Shown: positions 1 to 11,304, counted from the first letter of the stretch. The stretch is 64,000 bases of DNA from Adiantum capillus-veneris (GCA_014529385.2 CM043950.1:74405935-74469934); one strand, 5' to 3'. The notes: generated by a model not told the origin, from the sequence alone. Numbers and translations are program-made.

Positions 1-620
1 GGCAGTTTCCCGATTTTTGACTTACCTGGGGTCAAATGTGATCCAAATGAGATGAAACTTGAAATACAAGCTCTAGACAACTAGTACAAAGAATCTGTTA
101 TAGAAAAATGTCAAAATTTGCCCAGAATTAGGTTGGAGACATCATATGCGTATGATGTCTTTTTGTCCAATTTTGGTCCAAACTTGATATTTCAGCTATT
201 CACTATGTTTGCAACAATGTTGTCAAGTCAAAATTCCAAAATCACATCAGCAAGTGCAAAAAGACATTATACGCGTATGATGTATTTTTTCATAGATTTG
301 CCCAATTTTCAATTTTAAGCTTCTCCAAGTGTTTGTATTTAAGTTTCAAGTGTTTTTATCAAGTTTGAATGCAAAAATGAGCTCTGAATCAATTTTCCCC
401 ATTCTTTGCTTTTTTTGCACTCTGACTTGGTATTTTGAGTTTCTAGAAGTGTTAAAGCCCTTGTTTTATGTTGATCTTAGGGTAAAACCCCCCTTCTGAA
501 CACTTTGGTAATGTGAGATTTTCACTTTGGTCTCTGTTTAGCCCTTAAGACATCATACACGTATGATGTCTAATGTTACAGAATTCCAATTTTTTGGCAC
601 AAAACTCTTCCAAGAGCTCT
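1..620 (-). repeat. Palindrome-bearing ~286-bp tandem repeat, array 1 (family P leader)
   Basis: Three 24-base dyads lie at 137-160, 262-285 and 548-571. Each reads AGACATCATACG followed by roughly its own reverse complement, with one or two unpaired positions. The second and third starts are 286 apart; the first and second are 125 apart, so one unit has probably lost about 160 bases. The spacer repeats a loose text such as GATGAAACTTG at 51-61 that recurs in the array near 30 kb and 41 kb. I infer that the array is the leader of a minus-strand family P element whose LTR is at 2440-3378 and whose reading frame starts just left of the window. No coding sequence is credible here. Confidence 0.75.
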
Positions 621-625
621 CTTAA

Positions 626-1962
626 CACTAGGTTGGTAACCTAACAGGACATAAAAGTGTCCTTTCAAGGTTTTGAAAAAAACCTCCAAAACCATAGTAG
701 ATCCACTCATTTGTAAAATCCTTTCATGAGGTTATAGTTCAAGGCCTAGTACACATGGAAAAAATAAGAAACTTGTAAAATTTTTCATCTTTTGGTCACA
801 CCAAGCCTCCAAAGTTGATGGACCAGTGCATTTTCATCAAAACAGTCGTTTCTTACGTTTTGTTGCATAAAAATAAGATTAGGGATTTTTGTAGGACTTG
901 AGATAAATTCCCTAGTTAACTTCAATGGGTTGGTGATCAGAACATATGATTGCTTCTCACTCACTATTTTTTGTTTTGCCAAAATAAATAGGTACAAAAA
1001 AGTTGAATTTTTACCATTCTACATACCTATCATCAAAGTTTCTATAGTCACGCTCAATACAAATAATATATACATGTTTTCTTAGTTCCCTATTGTTCTT
1101 TATGTTCATAAGGATCCATGGAGCATGTCAAAATAATAATACATCTCTTACCAAGGGGAATCTTGGGGACAAAGATGAAGTGCTAAATACAGCAAACATG
1201 AAAAAACTGGGTTCAACATTATGAGTTGTAGAATCCCATAGAAACTATTCAATATCTAGCCAAATTTGATCCTTATGGCTAGATATGGTTACTACCTACA
1301 AAATGCATGTAGTTGTCACAAGAAACTAACAATATTGAAAAAGCTATACTTGATATACTAAAATGTTTCATTTTCTTCTCTAATTGAGAAAATCAACCAT
1401 CGTTGTGTACTATGCAAAATAGGGTATTAGGTGCCCGAAAACTCAAGGAATATTAGCTTTATGTTATAATATGCGACATAGAAAATCAAAAATACATTTG
1501 GATATCATGAAATACACCAAAAAAATCATAGAAGAGCTAAAATTGGCTAAAAAACAAGATTTGACAATTTTTGTTATTTGGTCATAACCTACAACTTTAA
1601 TATTTATTCTCCCTAGAAGCATCGGGACATGTTGAGGACTACTAAAGATAGTTCTCTAGCATTATAGACCTCACAAACATGAATTCTACAGTGGTATAGT
1701 TGCAAAAAGTTGAAAAAAGCCAAAAACAGCACCCATTTTTTCACACAGTTTAGGTTCTGAAATCTTGTGCAAGGACAAGGTTAAAGATGAAATTGCTATT
1801 CCAAAAAAATGTCGAGTTTTTAAGAACTCATGATACAACTTTCTAGATAGATAGCACCTCAAAATCCATTTTGAAACTCTTGACATAATTCCAGGAAAAT
1901 GGTCACTTAACAAGACATAAAAGTGTCCCACGACATAAAAGTGTCCCATTACCAACCTAGTG
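626..1962. mobile_element. CACTA-like non-autonomous DNA element
   Basis: The ends are inverted: CTTAACACTAGGTTGGTAA at 621-639 and its exact reverse complement at 1949-1967, so the termini read CACTA...TAGTG. A 16-base motif GGACATAAAAGTGTCC, itself with 5-base inverted arms, lies just inside the left end (647-662) and twice inside the right end (1913-1928 and 1931-1946, each with its first base changed). Subterminal repeats of this kind are usual in CACTA (EnSpm) elements. The interior of ~1.3 kb has no transposase frame. The expected 3-base target duplication is not clear, because the inverted repeat extends outside the CACTA ends (TAA left, TTA right). It could be another TIR family. Confidence 0.55.
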
Positions 1963-1967
1963 TTAAG

Positions 1968-2439
1968 TGCTCAGCAACACTCAGTTTCACAGAAAATCTC
2001 TCTGCACTTTGTTTATGCAAGTTCACTAGAAAATGGACGGTTTAGTGATCTAACATGCAAAAAAACACATCAAGCAAATAAATCACTGATTAATAGCTCT
2101 AGATGAGGATCAAATCGAGTCCTACCTAAGCTACTTCTAATCATAAAATGGGTTTTTGTAATGGTGAGTATAAAGAGATTCACTGCCACACACGGACAAA
2201 TTCCTCAATCTCACTACCACTCAACACCAACAAAAATCAATCTAATCTAAAAGCAAAAAATTGTCAAACACGAAAGACCCAGGAATCTACAAGTTTCCTA
2301 GTACCTCTCAAAGATCCCCGGAGTCCACCACTTTTAGACCTCTCTAACTAAAATATACAAAGGAAATGAAACAATTCACCTCGTAGGATTAGTCTAAGGT
2401 CACCTACTTAGGGCTCTCGTCCCCGGAAGCGGCGCCAAA
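1968..2439 (-). other. Family P 5' leader with primer-binding site
   Basis: This is the internal sequence next to the family P LTR, read on the minus strand. Two bases inside the LTR end, positions 2419-2437 read on the minus strand TGGCGCCGCTTCCGGGGAC, close to the primer site complementary to plant tRNA-Asp 3' ends (two mismatches from memory). The stretch is otherwise non-coding. A near-identical copy is at 9244-9711. Confidence 0.6.
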
Positions 2440-3378
2440 TGTTGGGCGGTTAGGCCGCTAGCGGAAGCTGTAATAGCGAGAACTCAACCAACAAACAAGA
2501 ATGTCAGACGAGGACAGAGCTTGACCCGCATGCGCATGGAAACAAATAGATGGGTGTCAATCACCTACTCGACCTTCTAGAGACAATCACTATCAAGGAA
2601 ATCAAATCTAAGTTCTAAAAACGCAAATGACTGAAATCCGTCCTACGAGAAAACTCTATCCGAAACATGATCAAAAGTCATCGAATCAGCCTCAAACTCA
2701 AAGGGGAGTCTATACACCACGTAAGGACAGTATCCTATGAATCTATAATATAATCTCAACCCGTAACCACTCCGTGCGGTAAACCGTATGAAGACAGGCC
2801 AAAAAATTAAGGTGATCAAAATTTGACTCCGATGATACTAATGTGTAGCTCTACTCCCTGCGGTTCTATCGATATATGGCACGCTCAATTCCGACACAGA
2901 GATAGGGAGAAAACTCACATAGAAGCTCGTGGGAGCTCACCTCGCGTAGAAGCCAAATGCGCGACACGCTTTGTATCGGTGCGTAGCTCTCGCCGTTGCT
3001 AACACAATGGCGGTGTCACTTCTCCAATGGCAGATCCGTAGCTCGCGTAGCAAGAGGATAAGACTTTCACTCTCTCTCAGACACAGTCACAGTACTTTAA
3101 AACTTATCATGATTAATGATTCAAAAAACTTGTCCTTAGGTTTACAATAGTTGGCTCTTATACTTCAGCCTTGGAAGTGTGAACACATCTCTGATGTAAT
3201 TACATGAGCAGATGAAACTACTTGAGGAATACAAGCTGGAAACTCAATTGAGTCCCGCTAATTACAATAAATTCGCTCCATCAAGAATGAAATGTCGCGG
3301 AAAGACATTTATTACAATAAGTGTTTACAAAAATGTGAGTGTGAGTAAAAATGTCTAGGTGTAGTCCCCCGCTCAACA
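2440..3378 (-). repeat. Family P 5' LTR
   Basis: The LTR starts TGTTGGGCGG and ends CCCGCTCAACA, giving TG...CA ends with imperfect inverted termini, 939 bp. The primer site directly to its left fixes the minus orientation and makes it a 5' LTR. It shares blocks with the LTR at 25295-26226: the TGTTGG(G)CGG start, a GCGAGAACTCA block, AATGTGTAGCTCTACTC, GTAGCTCTCG and a CTCACTCTCTCTC run near the end. A duplicate sits at 9712-10651. The matching 3' LTR is not in the window. Confidence 0.7.
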
Positions 3379-3419
3379 AGTAGCTAACTTAAATGTGATA
3401 GTACATCGATGCTCATGCC

Positions 3420-3945
3420 CTGAGTGATTTATATGCTTACTAGATGAACACATGAATGAAACAATGATTCTTGGAATCTCATGGATGCGGCCGTACAACG
3501 CAGTACCAGATTGGGATACCAATCAGGTCAAGCTATCACCTAAAGGCGGACAACTCATTGTTTCAATTGCACCAAGAAAATAATAATTGAAAAGAGATTA
3601 AGAGCAAAACAAACCAGGAGACAATCAATCTTCTCCATTTTATAGCCAAGCACATTCTACAAGTAGCATGCAAACAGTCAGGAAAATTTGGGTACCAAAG
3701 GCCCAACCCAGTGACAAGCTGATTCAAATTTGGGTGCCCAAAACATCATCTATTGTACCAAGGTTCAAAACACAAAGAGGAGCATCTTCAAGAAGAGAAC
3801 CTAAAACACAATGGGTATGGAAGAAAAGGAGAAATTATCTTCTCTGCAAACTGTAAAACTGATGAAGTAATGGAGAGTTTAGTCTCAAAAGACTCAACCA
3901 CAACATTCTTACCAAGGAAAACCAAGATACCAATGGCGAGTTAGA
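3420..3945 (+). pseudogene. Ty3-type protease C-terminus with W-V-P-K repeat tail (fragment)
   Basis: From about 3436 the plus strand reads a run ending in MILGISWMRPYNAVPDWD, the flap-distal ILG-x-x-W...DW part of a Ty3 retropepsin. Two stop codons follow near 3582. Then 3668-3856 encodes a basic, Trp-rich stretch with KIWVPK, QIWVPK and QWVWKK. The same order, protease end followed by W-[VI]-[PR]-K motifs, occurs in element E at 43150-44226, so this is a fragment of a related frame. The N-terminal half with the catalytic Asp is missing, probably cut by the LTR that ends at 3378. A duplicate lies at 10690-11225. Confidence 0.6.
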
Positions 3946-4018
3946 GCTTGACAACCATCAATATTGATACCAAAAGCTCAGGAAATCAGCATGCCAAAGC
4001 ATCCTCACGGTAAAATAA

Positions 4019-4165
4019 TGTTGAGATGTAGATAGAAAGAGAGAGAGAGAGACGAGACAAGAGACACACCATATACGCTCCCAAAGACTGATTCATATTG
4101 AGGACAAGATACAAATATATAGGTGAGACCAAGTTGAGTAGAGTGAGCCATATATAGCTCCAACA
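4019..4165 (-). repeat. Copia A 3' LTR (147 bp)
   Basis: It starts TGTTGAGATGTAGATAG and ends TATATAGCTCCAACA; it is the reverse complement of the element C LTR with a few extra bases in the GA-rich run. A C-rich stretch at 4166-4170 (the polypurine tract on the minus strand) follows directly. Confidence 0.9.
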
Positions 4166-4413
4166 CCCCCACTCAAACAAAGGTCTCTAGCTTTGGATGA
4201 AAAAACCCTTGGGGAGTTCAAGGGAAAAACCCAAACCCCTATACAATGTGAAAATAGGAACCAACGATGATGATGTGAAAGTGAATTGTGCATCAATGTA
4301 CAAATATTCAAGTGACTTAGAGATCACAATGTGCAAATGTGAAGTGTGCATATGGCATGGTACCTAAAAGATTACAATGTCATATGTACAAAGCTATTAC
4401 AATAGCAAAAAAG

Positions 4414-5431
4414 CTAATCTAGAAAGAGTGAGGTCGAAGCAACTCCAAGCTCCGAGCGCAAGAGGATGAAACGTGACTCGTTGAGGCCTTTGGTCAAAAT
4501 GTCTGCAATCATCTGGTCACTTGGATAGTGTTCAACCATAATGGTTTCTTTGCGTACTTTATACCTGACATAATGATAATGGACAGGAATGTGCTTTGAC
4601 TTATTATGTTGAACATAGTCTTTTGCAAGACTAATAGCACTTTGGTTGTCACACCGCAAGGGTGTGCTAGAAAGAGGAGAGTGACCAATATCAACCAGCA
4701 TTTGTCGAAGCCAAATCAACTCACGAGCTGCAAGTGATGCCACAACATATTTTGACTCAGTCGTAGAAACTGCAACACAACGTTGTTTCTTGCTGGTCCA
4801 AGAAACAAGACAACCATTTATAAAGAAGCAATTTCCACTAGTAGATCGCATAGATAAATGTGAGCTTGCCCAGTCTGCATCTGTGACCCAAAAGAGAAAG
4901 ACATTGCATAGAATCCGATGTGAGTTGTCGTTGATAGACTAAACCAAAATCTGTAGTGCCTTTCAAGTATTTCAACACACGCTTTGCAGCACACCAATGC
5001 TTAAGAGAAGGACATGCAAGATGTTGTCCAAGATAATTAGCAGCAAACAGAATATCAAGACGAGTGTTCATGCCGACAAACTAAAGACATCCAATCAAGT
5101 TAGCATAAGGTTGATTTGTGACAAGTTGATCGCCATTGTTAGAAGTGTTCTTCATAGAGCTTGCAAGACAAGGTGTGTTGGCTGAATGTGCAGATTCCAT
5201 ACCAAATTTTTGAATAGTATCTGCAATAAACTTTGACTGTCGAAGGAATAAAATACCTTTTGTACGGTTCCGTTGGATTTGAATGCCATATAGTGCCTTA
5301 TGGAGTTGAGCAACAAGGTCTTATTTACCTGGAATAACAAACCCTTCTGGTTGTTCCATATAAATTTCCTCTTTCAAGTCACCATTAAGAAAAGTAGTTT
5401 GCACATCCATTTGATGAGCTTCTAAATCAAA
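4414..5431 (-). pseudogene. Copia A reverse transcriptase (end) and RNase H, broken
   Basis: The last 145 codons (4851 to 4414) hold the copia RNase H end, with KKQRCVAVSTTESKYV and a final MIADILTKGL region. Upstream, a 2-base loss near 4889 shifts the frame, a CAG-to-TAG stop lies near 5085 and a GAA-to-TAA stop near 5320. At ~5285 the sequence skips what corresponds to 226 bases of element C (23183-23408), removing the YVDD catalytic box. Element B has every one of these lesions at the same place, so they predate the duplication. Confidence 0.88.
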
Positions 5432-6916
5432 TTAAATAGCAAATGCCAATAAAACTCGAACACTTGTAATGCGAACAACTGGTGAAAAAGTCTCTTGATA
5501 ATCAACACCAGCTACTTGGGAGTAACCTTTTGCAACTAAACGCACCTTGAACTTATCAAAAGATCCATATGCTTTTACTTTTGTCTTATACACCCACTTA
5601 CATTTAATAGTTGTACGACCAGGAGGTAATTCAGTTAGTATCCATGTACCTTTAGAGATAAGAGAATCGTACTCTGCTTCCATAGCCTCTTGCCATTGAT
5701 CCTTTTGTGGTGAAGAGATAGCTTCATCATAAGTAATGGGATCTTCGGAAGTAGAAAAAGAATTATCAGCAATATCGTCATCATAAACATGACATGAGCC
5801 ATGTTCAAAATGAATAGGCAGATCAACAAAAATATCAATATCATCATTGGCAACATTCGGAATGGATGGTTGTGAAGAGGAAAGTTTCTCTATAGGAAGA
5901 GTTTCATCTTCTAAAAGAAATGGAAAAGCCTGAACCAATGGTTTAGTATCATCAGAATCATCCATGGACCATGAGCCTCCCATAAGCTGTTCATTAAAAG
6001 TAGCATCACGATTCACAATTACTTTCTTGGAGGAAGGGTCATAGAATTTGTAGCCTTTGGAAGTGTCAGAATATCCAATAAAAATAACTTTAAGACCAGG
6101 AGCATCAAGCTTTGTTCGTGTTTCTTTGGGAACATGAATATAAGCAATACATCCAAAGGTTCGAAAATGAGATATAGAAGGAATGTCACCTGTCCATGTT
6201 GTGATGGGTATCTTACCAGAGGGTGCAGTAGTAGAAAGATGATTCTGAATAAATACTGCTGTCAAAGTAGCTTCAGCCCAAAAAACAGGAGATAAGCCAG
6301 AATGAATCAACATACATCTTACAGCATTGAGAATAGTGAAATTCTTTCGTTCAGCAACACCGTTCTGTTGAGGCGAATATGGAATAGTGTGTCCATGATG
6401 AATTGCACTGTCAGCACAGTAACTCACAAACTCGCGAGAAACATATTCGCCTCCATTGTCACTACGAAGCTTCTTAAGGCGACGACCAGTTTGAAGTTCC
6501 GCAGCATTGTGGAATTGTTTGAAAACAGATAAGGTTTCAGATTTTTGTCTAAGTAGAAATACAGTCATATACCTTGAGAAATCATCAATGAAAGTAATGA
6601 AGTAGCTATATTGTGATCTTGAAGAAGGTAGAGGTCCACATATATCAATATGAACAAGATCCAATATGTCATGAGAATGAGTTGTATTTGAAAGAGGAAA
6701 GGGTTTGCTATTGTGTTTCCCAAGAGCACAAAATTCACAAATTCCCATATGGGGATGGGCTTTATGATCCATGCCATGAACAAGATCATGACCTTGAAGA
6801 TCAAGGAGTTTTGAGAAATCAGCATGAACAAAACGGTGATGCCATACTTTGCAATCATGATCACCTGGAGCAGTGACAACATTTGCTATAACATCGTTGA
6901 GAGAGAGTTCAAACAA
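5432..6916 (-). pseudogene. Copia A integrase and N-terminal reverse transcriptase
   Basis: 494 codons stay open from a Met after the protease region. The start holds the integrase zinc module (WHHRFVHADF ... CEFCALGKH). The catalytic core follows with D in HIDICGP, D in FIDDFSRY and the SDNGGEYV segment, then the SPQQNGVAERKN segment, the FGCIAYIHVP core end, an acidic linker and the reverse transcriptase start (KCKWVYKTK). It stops at a TAA after VLLAFAI; element C has CAA there, while B has the same TAA. Against B, the N-terminal third differs at many residues but the last third is almost identical. Confidence 0.88.
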
Positions 6917-7690
6917 ATTACCATTTCGAGAAGCAGTGGCTATAGTCTGTCCATCTTTCTCAATTCGTCATTTGGTATGATCAAATCCAACAAACAGACC
7001 AAGATCAATAAGTCGAGCAACTGAAAGAAGATTACGTTGAAGATCTGGTACATGTAATACTCCTCGCAAAATTTGAGTGGAAGAAGATAAGGTACCAAGA
7101 TATAAGTCTCCAATACCCTTTACTTGACAAGTAGTATCATCACCAAGATTAACAAGACGTTGAACTGGTAGTGGATGATAGTTATGGAGCCACTTAGAGT
7201 GATATGTCATATTTCCTGTAGCACCAGAATCGACAATGAAAAGTGATCCATCGCGTACATGAAGTATTCTGTCTGGAGCAACTGAACATAGGACGCAGCT
7301 TGTTTCTGGTACAATGTTGTTTCGATGTTCAGTAGCATATGCTCTATTTCTATCTGTGCTGAATCGACGCTTATAGCACATATGAGTGGGATGATTAGAT
7401 CGTCCACAATATTCACAAGAAGAAGAAGAAGAGTCTCTAGATAAACGTGGTTGTTTTGTGGTAATATTGTGTTCATCATCATATTAACGTGCCCAACAAT
7501 CATCTTCAGTATGGCCATTTCTGTTGCAGTAAGAACATTGCTTATTAAGAAATTTGAGACGAGAGAAAATATTACCGCGACGGCCACCTCTGCGGTTTCC
7601 TCGTTGAAATGGACGCCTTCGAGCATAAAAAGCCTGTTCCACCTGTTGTGACTCAGTCTCCTCTTGTGAAATCATAACTGTATCATGACA
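6917..7690 (-). pseudogene. Copia A protease and zinc-knuckle region
   Basis: Two CCHC knuckles, CSYCNRNGHTEDDC and CEYCGRSDHPTHMC-like, precede an aspartic protease with FIVDSGATGNM. The DSGA box is intact here, unlike in elements B and C. The frame is broken: CAA is TAA near 7485, and a base lost near 7689 puts this part out of frame with the gag upstream. The junction to integrase keeps CGA (Arg) where B and C have TGA. Confidence 0.82.
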
Positions 7691-8349
7691 GCATTACGAC
7701 GTTCTTTACGTTGAGAGTATTCAATTAGAGACATGCACGCTTGGTCGAAATCAAGACCATCTTTATTAGAGAGAATAGTAACAATGTTATCATAAGAAGA
7801 GTCATTTACCGTATCAAGGAGAAGTGTAATCAGTTGCTTTTGTGGAACGGGATCACCGGCAGCAACAAGTTGATTTATAATAGATTTGAAAGATTCAATA
7901 TGTCACGTCATGGCAGTACCAACTTCATATTGTAACCTGTTAAGAAACCCTCTCAAATAAAGTATTTCTGTGACAGATTTCTTCTGAAAGTTTGCAATAA
8001 GGTACTTCCATACGTCGTGGGAAGTAGGCAGTTCATACATATCAAGCAAAAGGGAATCAATAAGAGCAGAAAGAATATACCGACGAGCTGCTTTATCACG
8101 TCGTTGCCAATCCATATAGGCAACATTCCAATCTTCAAATATAGGTCCTTCAGTGAGAAGCACGTTATCATTATCCGTATCAACAGGCTGAGATGGACAA
8201 ACACGATTTCCAAGAACAACATCGGAGAGTTCATCGCCTTCAAGAATTAACAACATCTTTGCTTTCCAGCCTGAAAAACCTTGACCTTGGAAAGGAGGAA
8301 CAGAACGTTGGCCAGAAGGAAAGCCGTTGACGAGAATATTCATAGCCAT
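7691..8349 (-). pseudogene. Copia A gag, N-terminal part
   Basis: The start chosen is the ATG at 8349 (MAMNILVNGF), matching the start in C. The frame runs through the copia gag fold (W-x-A-x(3)-D region, then ILYLRGFLN) to a TGA near 7905, where B has GGA. Part of the frame can be followed beyond that, but it is shifted by the single-base loss near 7689. Confidence 0.82.
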
Positions 8350-8810
8350 ATCTTGTTGCGAGAAGACGTATAAGATAAGATCGTAGAATTTGCACACCAT
8401 ATATGGTGAAGGCCACAATTGAGAATGAGAGAGAGATATGAGGACTGCATTCTGTCATCGATAAACATAAGAAGGATGCTCAAGGAACGCCCAAAGATGT
8501 GAGAGACGTCACCCAAAAAAGGTAGGGTAAAGGAGACATTAATAATAAAAGAGTCCTCAAAATAGAGGGGTGTGAGACGCAAGATTGAACGCCACAATAT
8601 GAATAGCAAAAAGCTACATCTTCTCGAGAAAGTTAACGCCAAAATAAGAAAAACGATCGCGGACGCTTCACGAAGAAGTAGGACAAAGAAAGCTGCGTCA
8701 AGCTCAATTACAGTAAAAACAGCATAACTTTCTGCTGCGAACTCCGATTGACGCAAAGCTAGAACTCAAATCGAAGATCTCGAGGAGACGAACAAGTTTT
8801 GGATGAAAAT

Positions 8811-9238
8811 AGCTAAAATTGGCCAAAAAACAGGATTTGACAATTTTTGTAATTTGGTCATAACTCACAACTTTAATATTTCTTTCTACCTAGAAGCATC
8901 AGGACATGTTGAGGACTACTAAAGATAGTTCTCTAGCATTATACACCTCACAAAAATGAATTCTAGAGTGGTATAGTTACAAAAAGTTGAAAAAAGCCAA
9001 AAACAACACCCTTTTTTCACACTGTTTAGGTTCTGAAATGTTGTGCAAGGACAAGGTTAAAGATGAAATTGATATTCCCAAAAAATGTCGAGTTTTTTTC
9101 AGCTCACGAGACAACTTTCTAGATAGATAGCACCTCAAAATCCATTTTGAAACTCTTGACATAATTCAAGGAAAATGGTCACATAACAGGACATAAAAGT
9201 GTCCCAGGACATAAAAGTGTCCCATTACCAACCTAGTG
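8811..9238. mobile_element. CACTA-like element, right end only
   Basis: This is the duplicate of 1535-1962. Here both subterminal motifs are perfect GGACATAAAAGTGTCC (9189-9204, 9207-9222), and the TIR end lies at 9225-9243. The left end is absent because the duplication breakpoint falls inside the element. Confidence 0.6.
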
Positions 9239-9243
9239 TTAAG

Positions 9244-9711
9244 TGCTCAGCAACACTCAGTTTCACAGAAAATTTCTCTACACTTTGTTTATGCAAGTTC
9301 ACTAGTAAATTGATGGTTTAGATATCTAACATGCAAACAAACACATCAAGCAAATAAATCACTGATTAATAGCTCTAGATGAGGATCAAATCGAGTCCTA
9401 CCTAAGCTACTTCTAATCATAAAATGGGTTTTTGTAATGGTGAGTATAAATTCACTGCCACACACGGACAAATACCTCAATCTCACTACCACTCAACACC
9501 AACAAAAATCAATCTAATCTAAAAGCAAAAAATTGTCAAACACGAAAGACCCAGGAATCTACAAGTTTCCTAGTACCTCTCAAAGATCCCCGGAGTCCAC
9601 CACTCCTAGACCTCTCTAACTAAAATATACAAAGGAAATGAAACAATTCACCTCGTAGGATTAGTCTAAGGTCACCTACTTAGGGCTCTCGTCCCCGGAA
9701 GCGGCGCCAAA
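9244..9711 (-). other. Family P leader with primer site, duplicate
   Basis: Duplicate of 1968-2439. The primer-like site is at 9691-9709 and is unchanged from copy 1. Five bases present near 2176 (AGAGA) are missing here. Nothing coding. Confidence 0.6.
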
Positions 9712-10651
9712 TGTTGGGCGGTTAGGCCGCTAGCGGATGCTGTAATGGCGAGAACTCAACCAACAAACAAGAATGTCAGACAAGGACAGAGCTTGACCCG
9801 CATGCGCATGGAAACAAATAGATGGGTGTCAATCACGTACTCGACCTTCTAGAGACAATCACTATCAAGGAAATCAAATCTAAGTTCTAAAAACGCAAAT
9901 GACTGAAATCCGTCCTACGAGAAAACTCTATCCGAAACATGATCAAAAGTCATCGAATCAGCCTCAAACTCAAAGGGGAGTCTATACACCACGTAAGGAC
10001 AGTACCCTATAAATCTACAATATAATTTCAACTTGTAACCACTCCGTTCGGTAAACGCGTATGAAGACAAGCCAAAAAATTAAGGTGACCAAAATTCCAC
10101 TCTGATGATACTAATGTGTAGCTCTACTCCCTGCGGTTCTATCGATATATGCCACTCTCAATTCCGACACACAGATAGGGAGAAAACTCACATAGAAGCT
10201 CGTGGGATCTCACCTTGCGTAGAAGGCAAATGCGCAACACGCTTCGTATCGGTGCGTAGCTCTCGCCGTTGCTAACACAATGGCGGTGTCGCTTCTCCAA
10301 TGGCAGCTCCGTAGCTCGCGTAGCAAGAGGATAAGACTCTCACTCTCTCTCAAACACGGTCACAGTACTTTAAAACTTATCTTGATTAATGATTCAAAAA
10401 ACTTGTCCTTAGGTTTACAATAATTGTCTCTTATACTTCAGCCTTAGAAGTGTGAACACATCTCTGATCTAATTACATGGGCAGATGAAACTACTTGAGG
10501 AATACAAGCTGGAAACTCAATTGAGTCCCGCTAATTACAATGAATTCGCTCCATCCAAAATGAAATGTCGCCGAAAGACATTTATTACATTAAGTTTTTA
10601 CAAAAATGTGAATGTGAGTAAAAATGTCTAGGTGTAGTCCCCCGCTCAACA
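9712..10651 (-). repeat. Family P 5' LTR, duplicate
   Basis: 940 bp, TGTTGGGCGG...CCCGCTCAACA, a duplicate of 2440-3378 differing by scattered substitutions and single-base indels. Confidence 0.7.
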
Positions 10652-10689
10652 AGTAGCTAACTTAAATGAGATAGTACATGGATGCTCAT

Positions 10690-11225
10690 GCCCTGATTGA
10701 TTTGTATGCTTACTAGATGAACACATTCATGAAACAATGATTCTTGGAATCTCATGGATGCGGACGTACAACGCAGTACCGGATTGGGATACCAATCAGG
10801 TCAAGCTATCACCTAAAGGCGGACAACTCATTGTTTCAATTGCACCAAGAAAATAATAATTGAAAAGAGATTAAGAGCAAAACAAACCTGGAGACAATCA
10901 ATCTTCTCCATCCTATAGCCAAGCACATTCTACAAGTAGCATGCAAGCAGCCAGGAAAATTTGGGTACTAAAGGCACAACCCAGTGACAAGCTGATTCAA
11001 ATTTGGGTGCCCAAAACATCATCTATTGTACCAAAAATGGTTCCAAGGTTCAAAACACAAAGAGGAGCATCTTCAAGAACAGAACCTAAAACACAATGGG
11101 TATGGAAGGAAAAGGAGAACTTATCTTCTCTGCAAACTATAAAACTGATGAAGTAATGGAGAGTTTAGTCTTAAAAGACTCGACCACAACATTCTTACCA
11201 AGGAAAACCAAGATACCAATGGCGA
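10690..11225 (+). pseudogene. Ty3-type protease end with W-V-P-K tail, duplicate
   Basis: Duplicate of 3420-3945 with the same MILGISWM segment. The first repeat reads KIWVLK here (Pro changed to Leu), followed by QIWVPK. An insertion of AAAATGGTTCC-type sequence near 11035 adds four residues against copy 1. Confidence 0.55.
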
Positions 11226-11304
11226 GTTAGATCTTGACAACCATCAATATTGATACCAAAAGCTCAGGAAATCAGCATGCCAAAGCATCCTCACGATAAA
11301 ATAA

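Larger units (their letters stand above)
1535..8809 (+). repeat. Segmental tandem duplication, copy 1
   Basis: The stretch from inside the CACTA-like element to inside the copia 5' UTR reappears at 8811-16096, in the same orientation and with an offset of 7276 at the left end and 7287 at the right end. Similarity covers the CACTA end, leader, family P LTR, protease scrap and copia body. It is patchy: nearly identical over ~4.2-6.2 kb, several percent different elsewhere. Confidence 0.9.
4019..8809 (-). mobile_element. Ty1/copia element A, 5'-truncated
   Basis: This minus-strand copia element has one short LTR at its left (3') end, then RNase H, reverse transcriptase, integrase, protease and gag running rightwards, the copia order. 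It stops inside its 5' untranslated region at 8809, where the tandem duplicate begins, so it has no 5' LTR or primer site. The five bases left of the LTR are AATAA, the same as left of element B. The frames carry many stops and shifts. It keeps the intact protease motif DSGA (7220-7231) and the zinc-knuckle Cys (7526-7528) that B and C have lost. Confidence 0.9.

Noticed and set aside
137-571. Palindromes considered as a CRISPR-like array
   Set aside because: Plant context, ~286-base units, similar rather than unique spacers; it is a tandem repeat.
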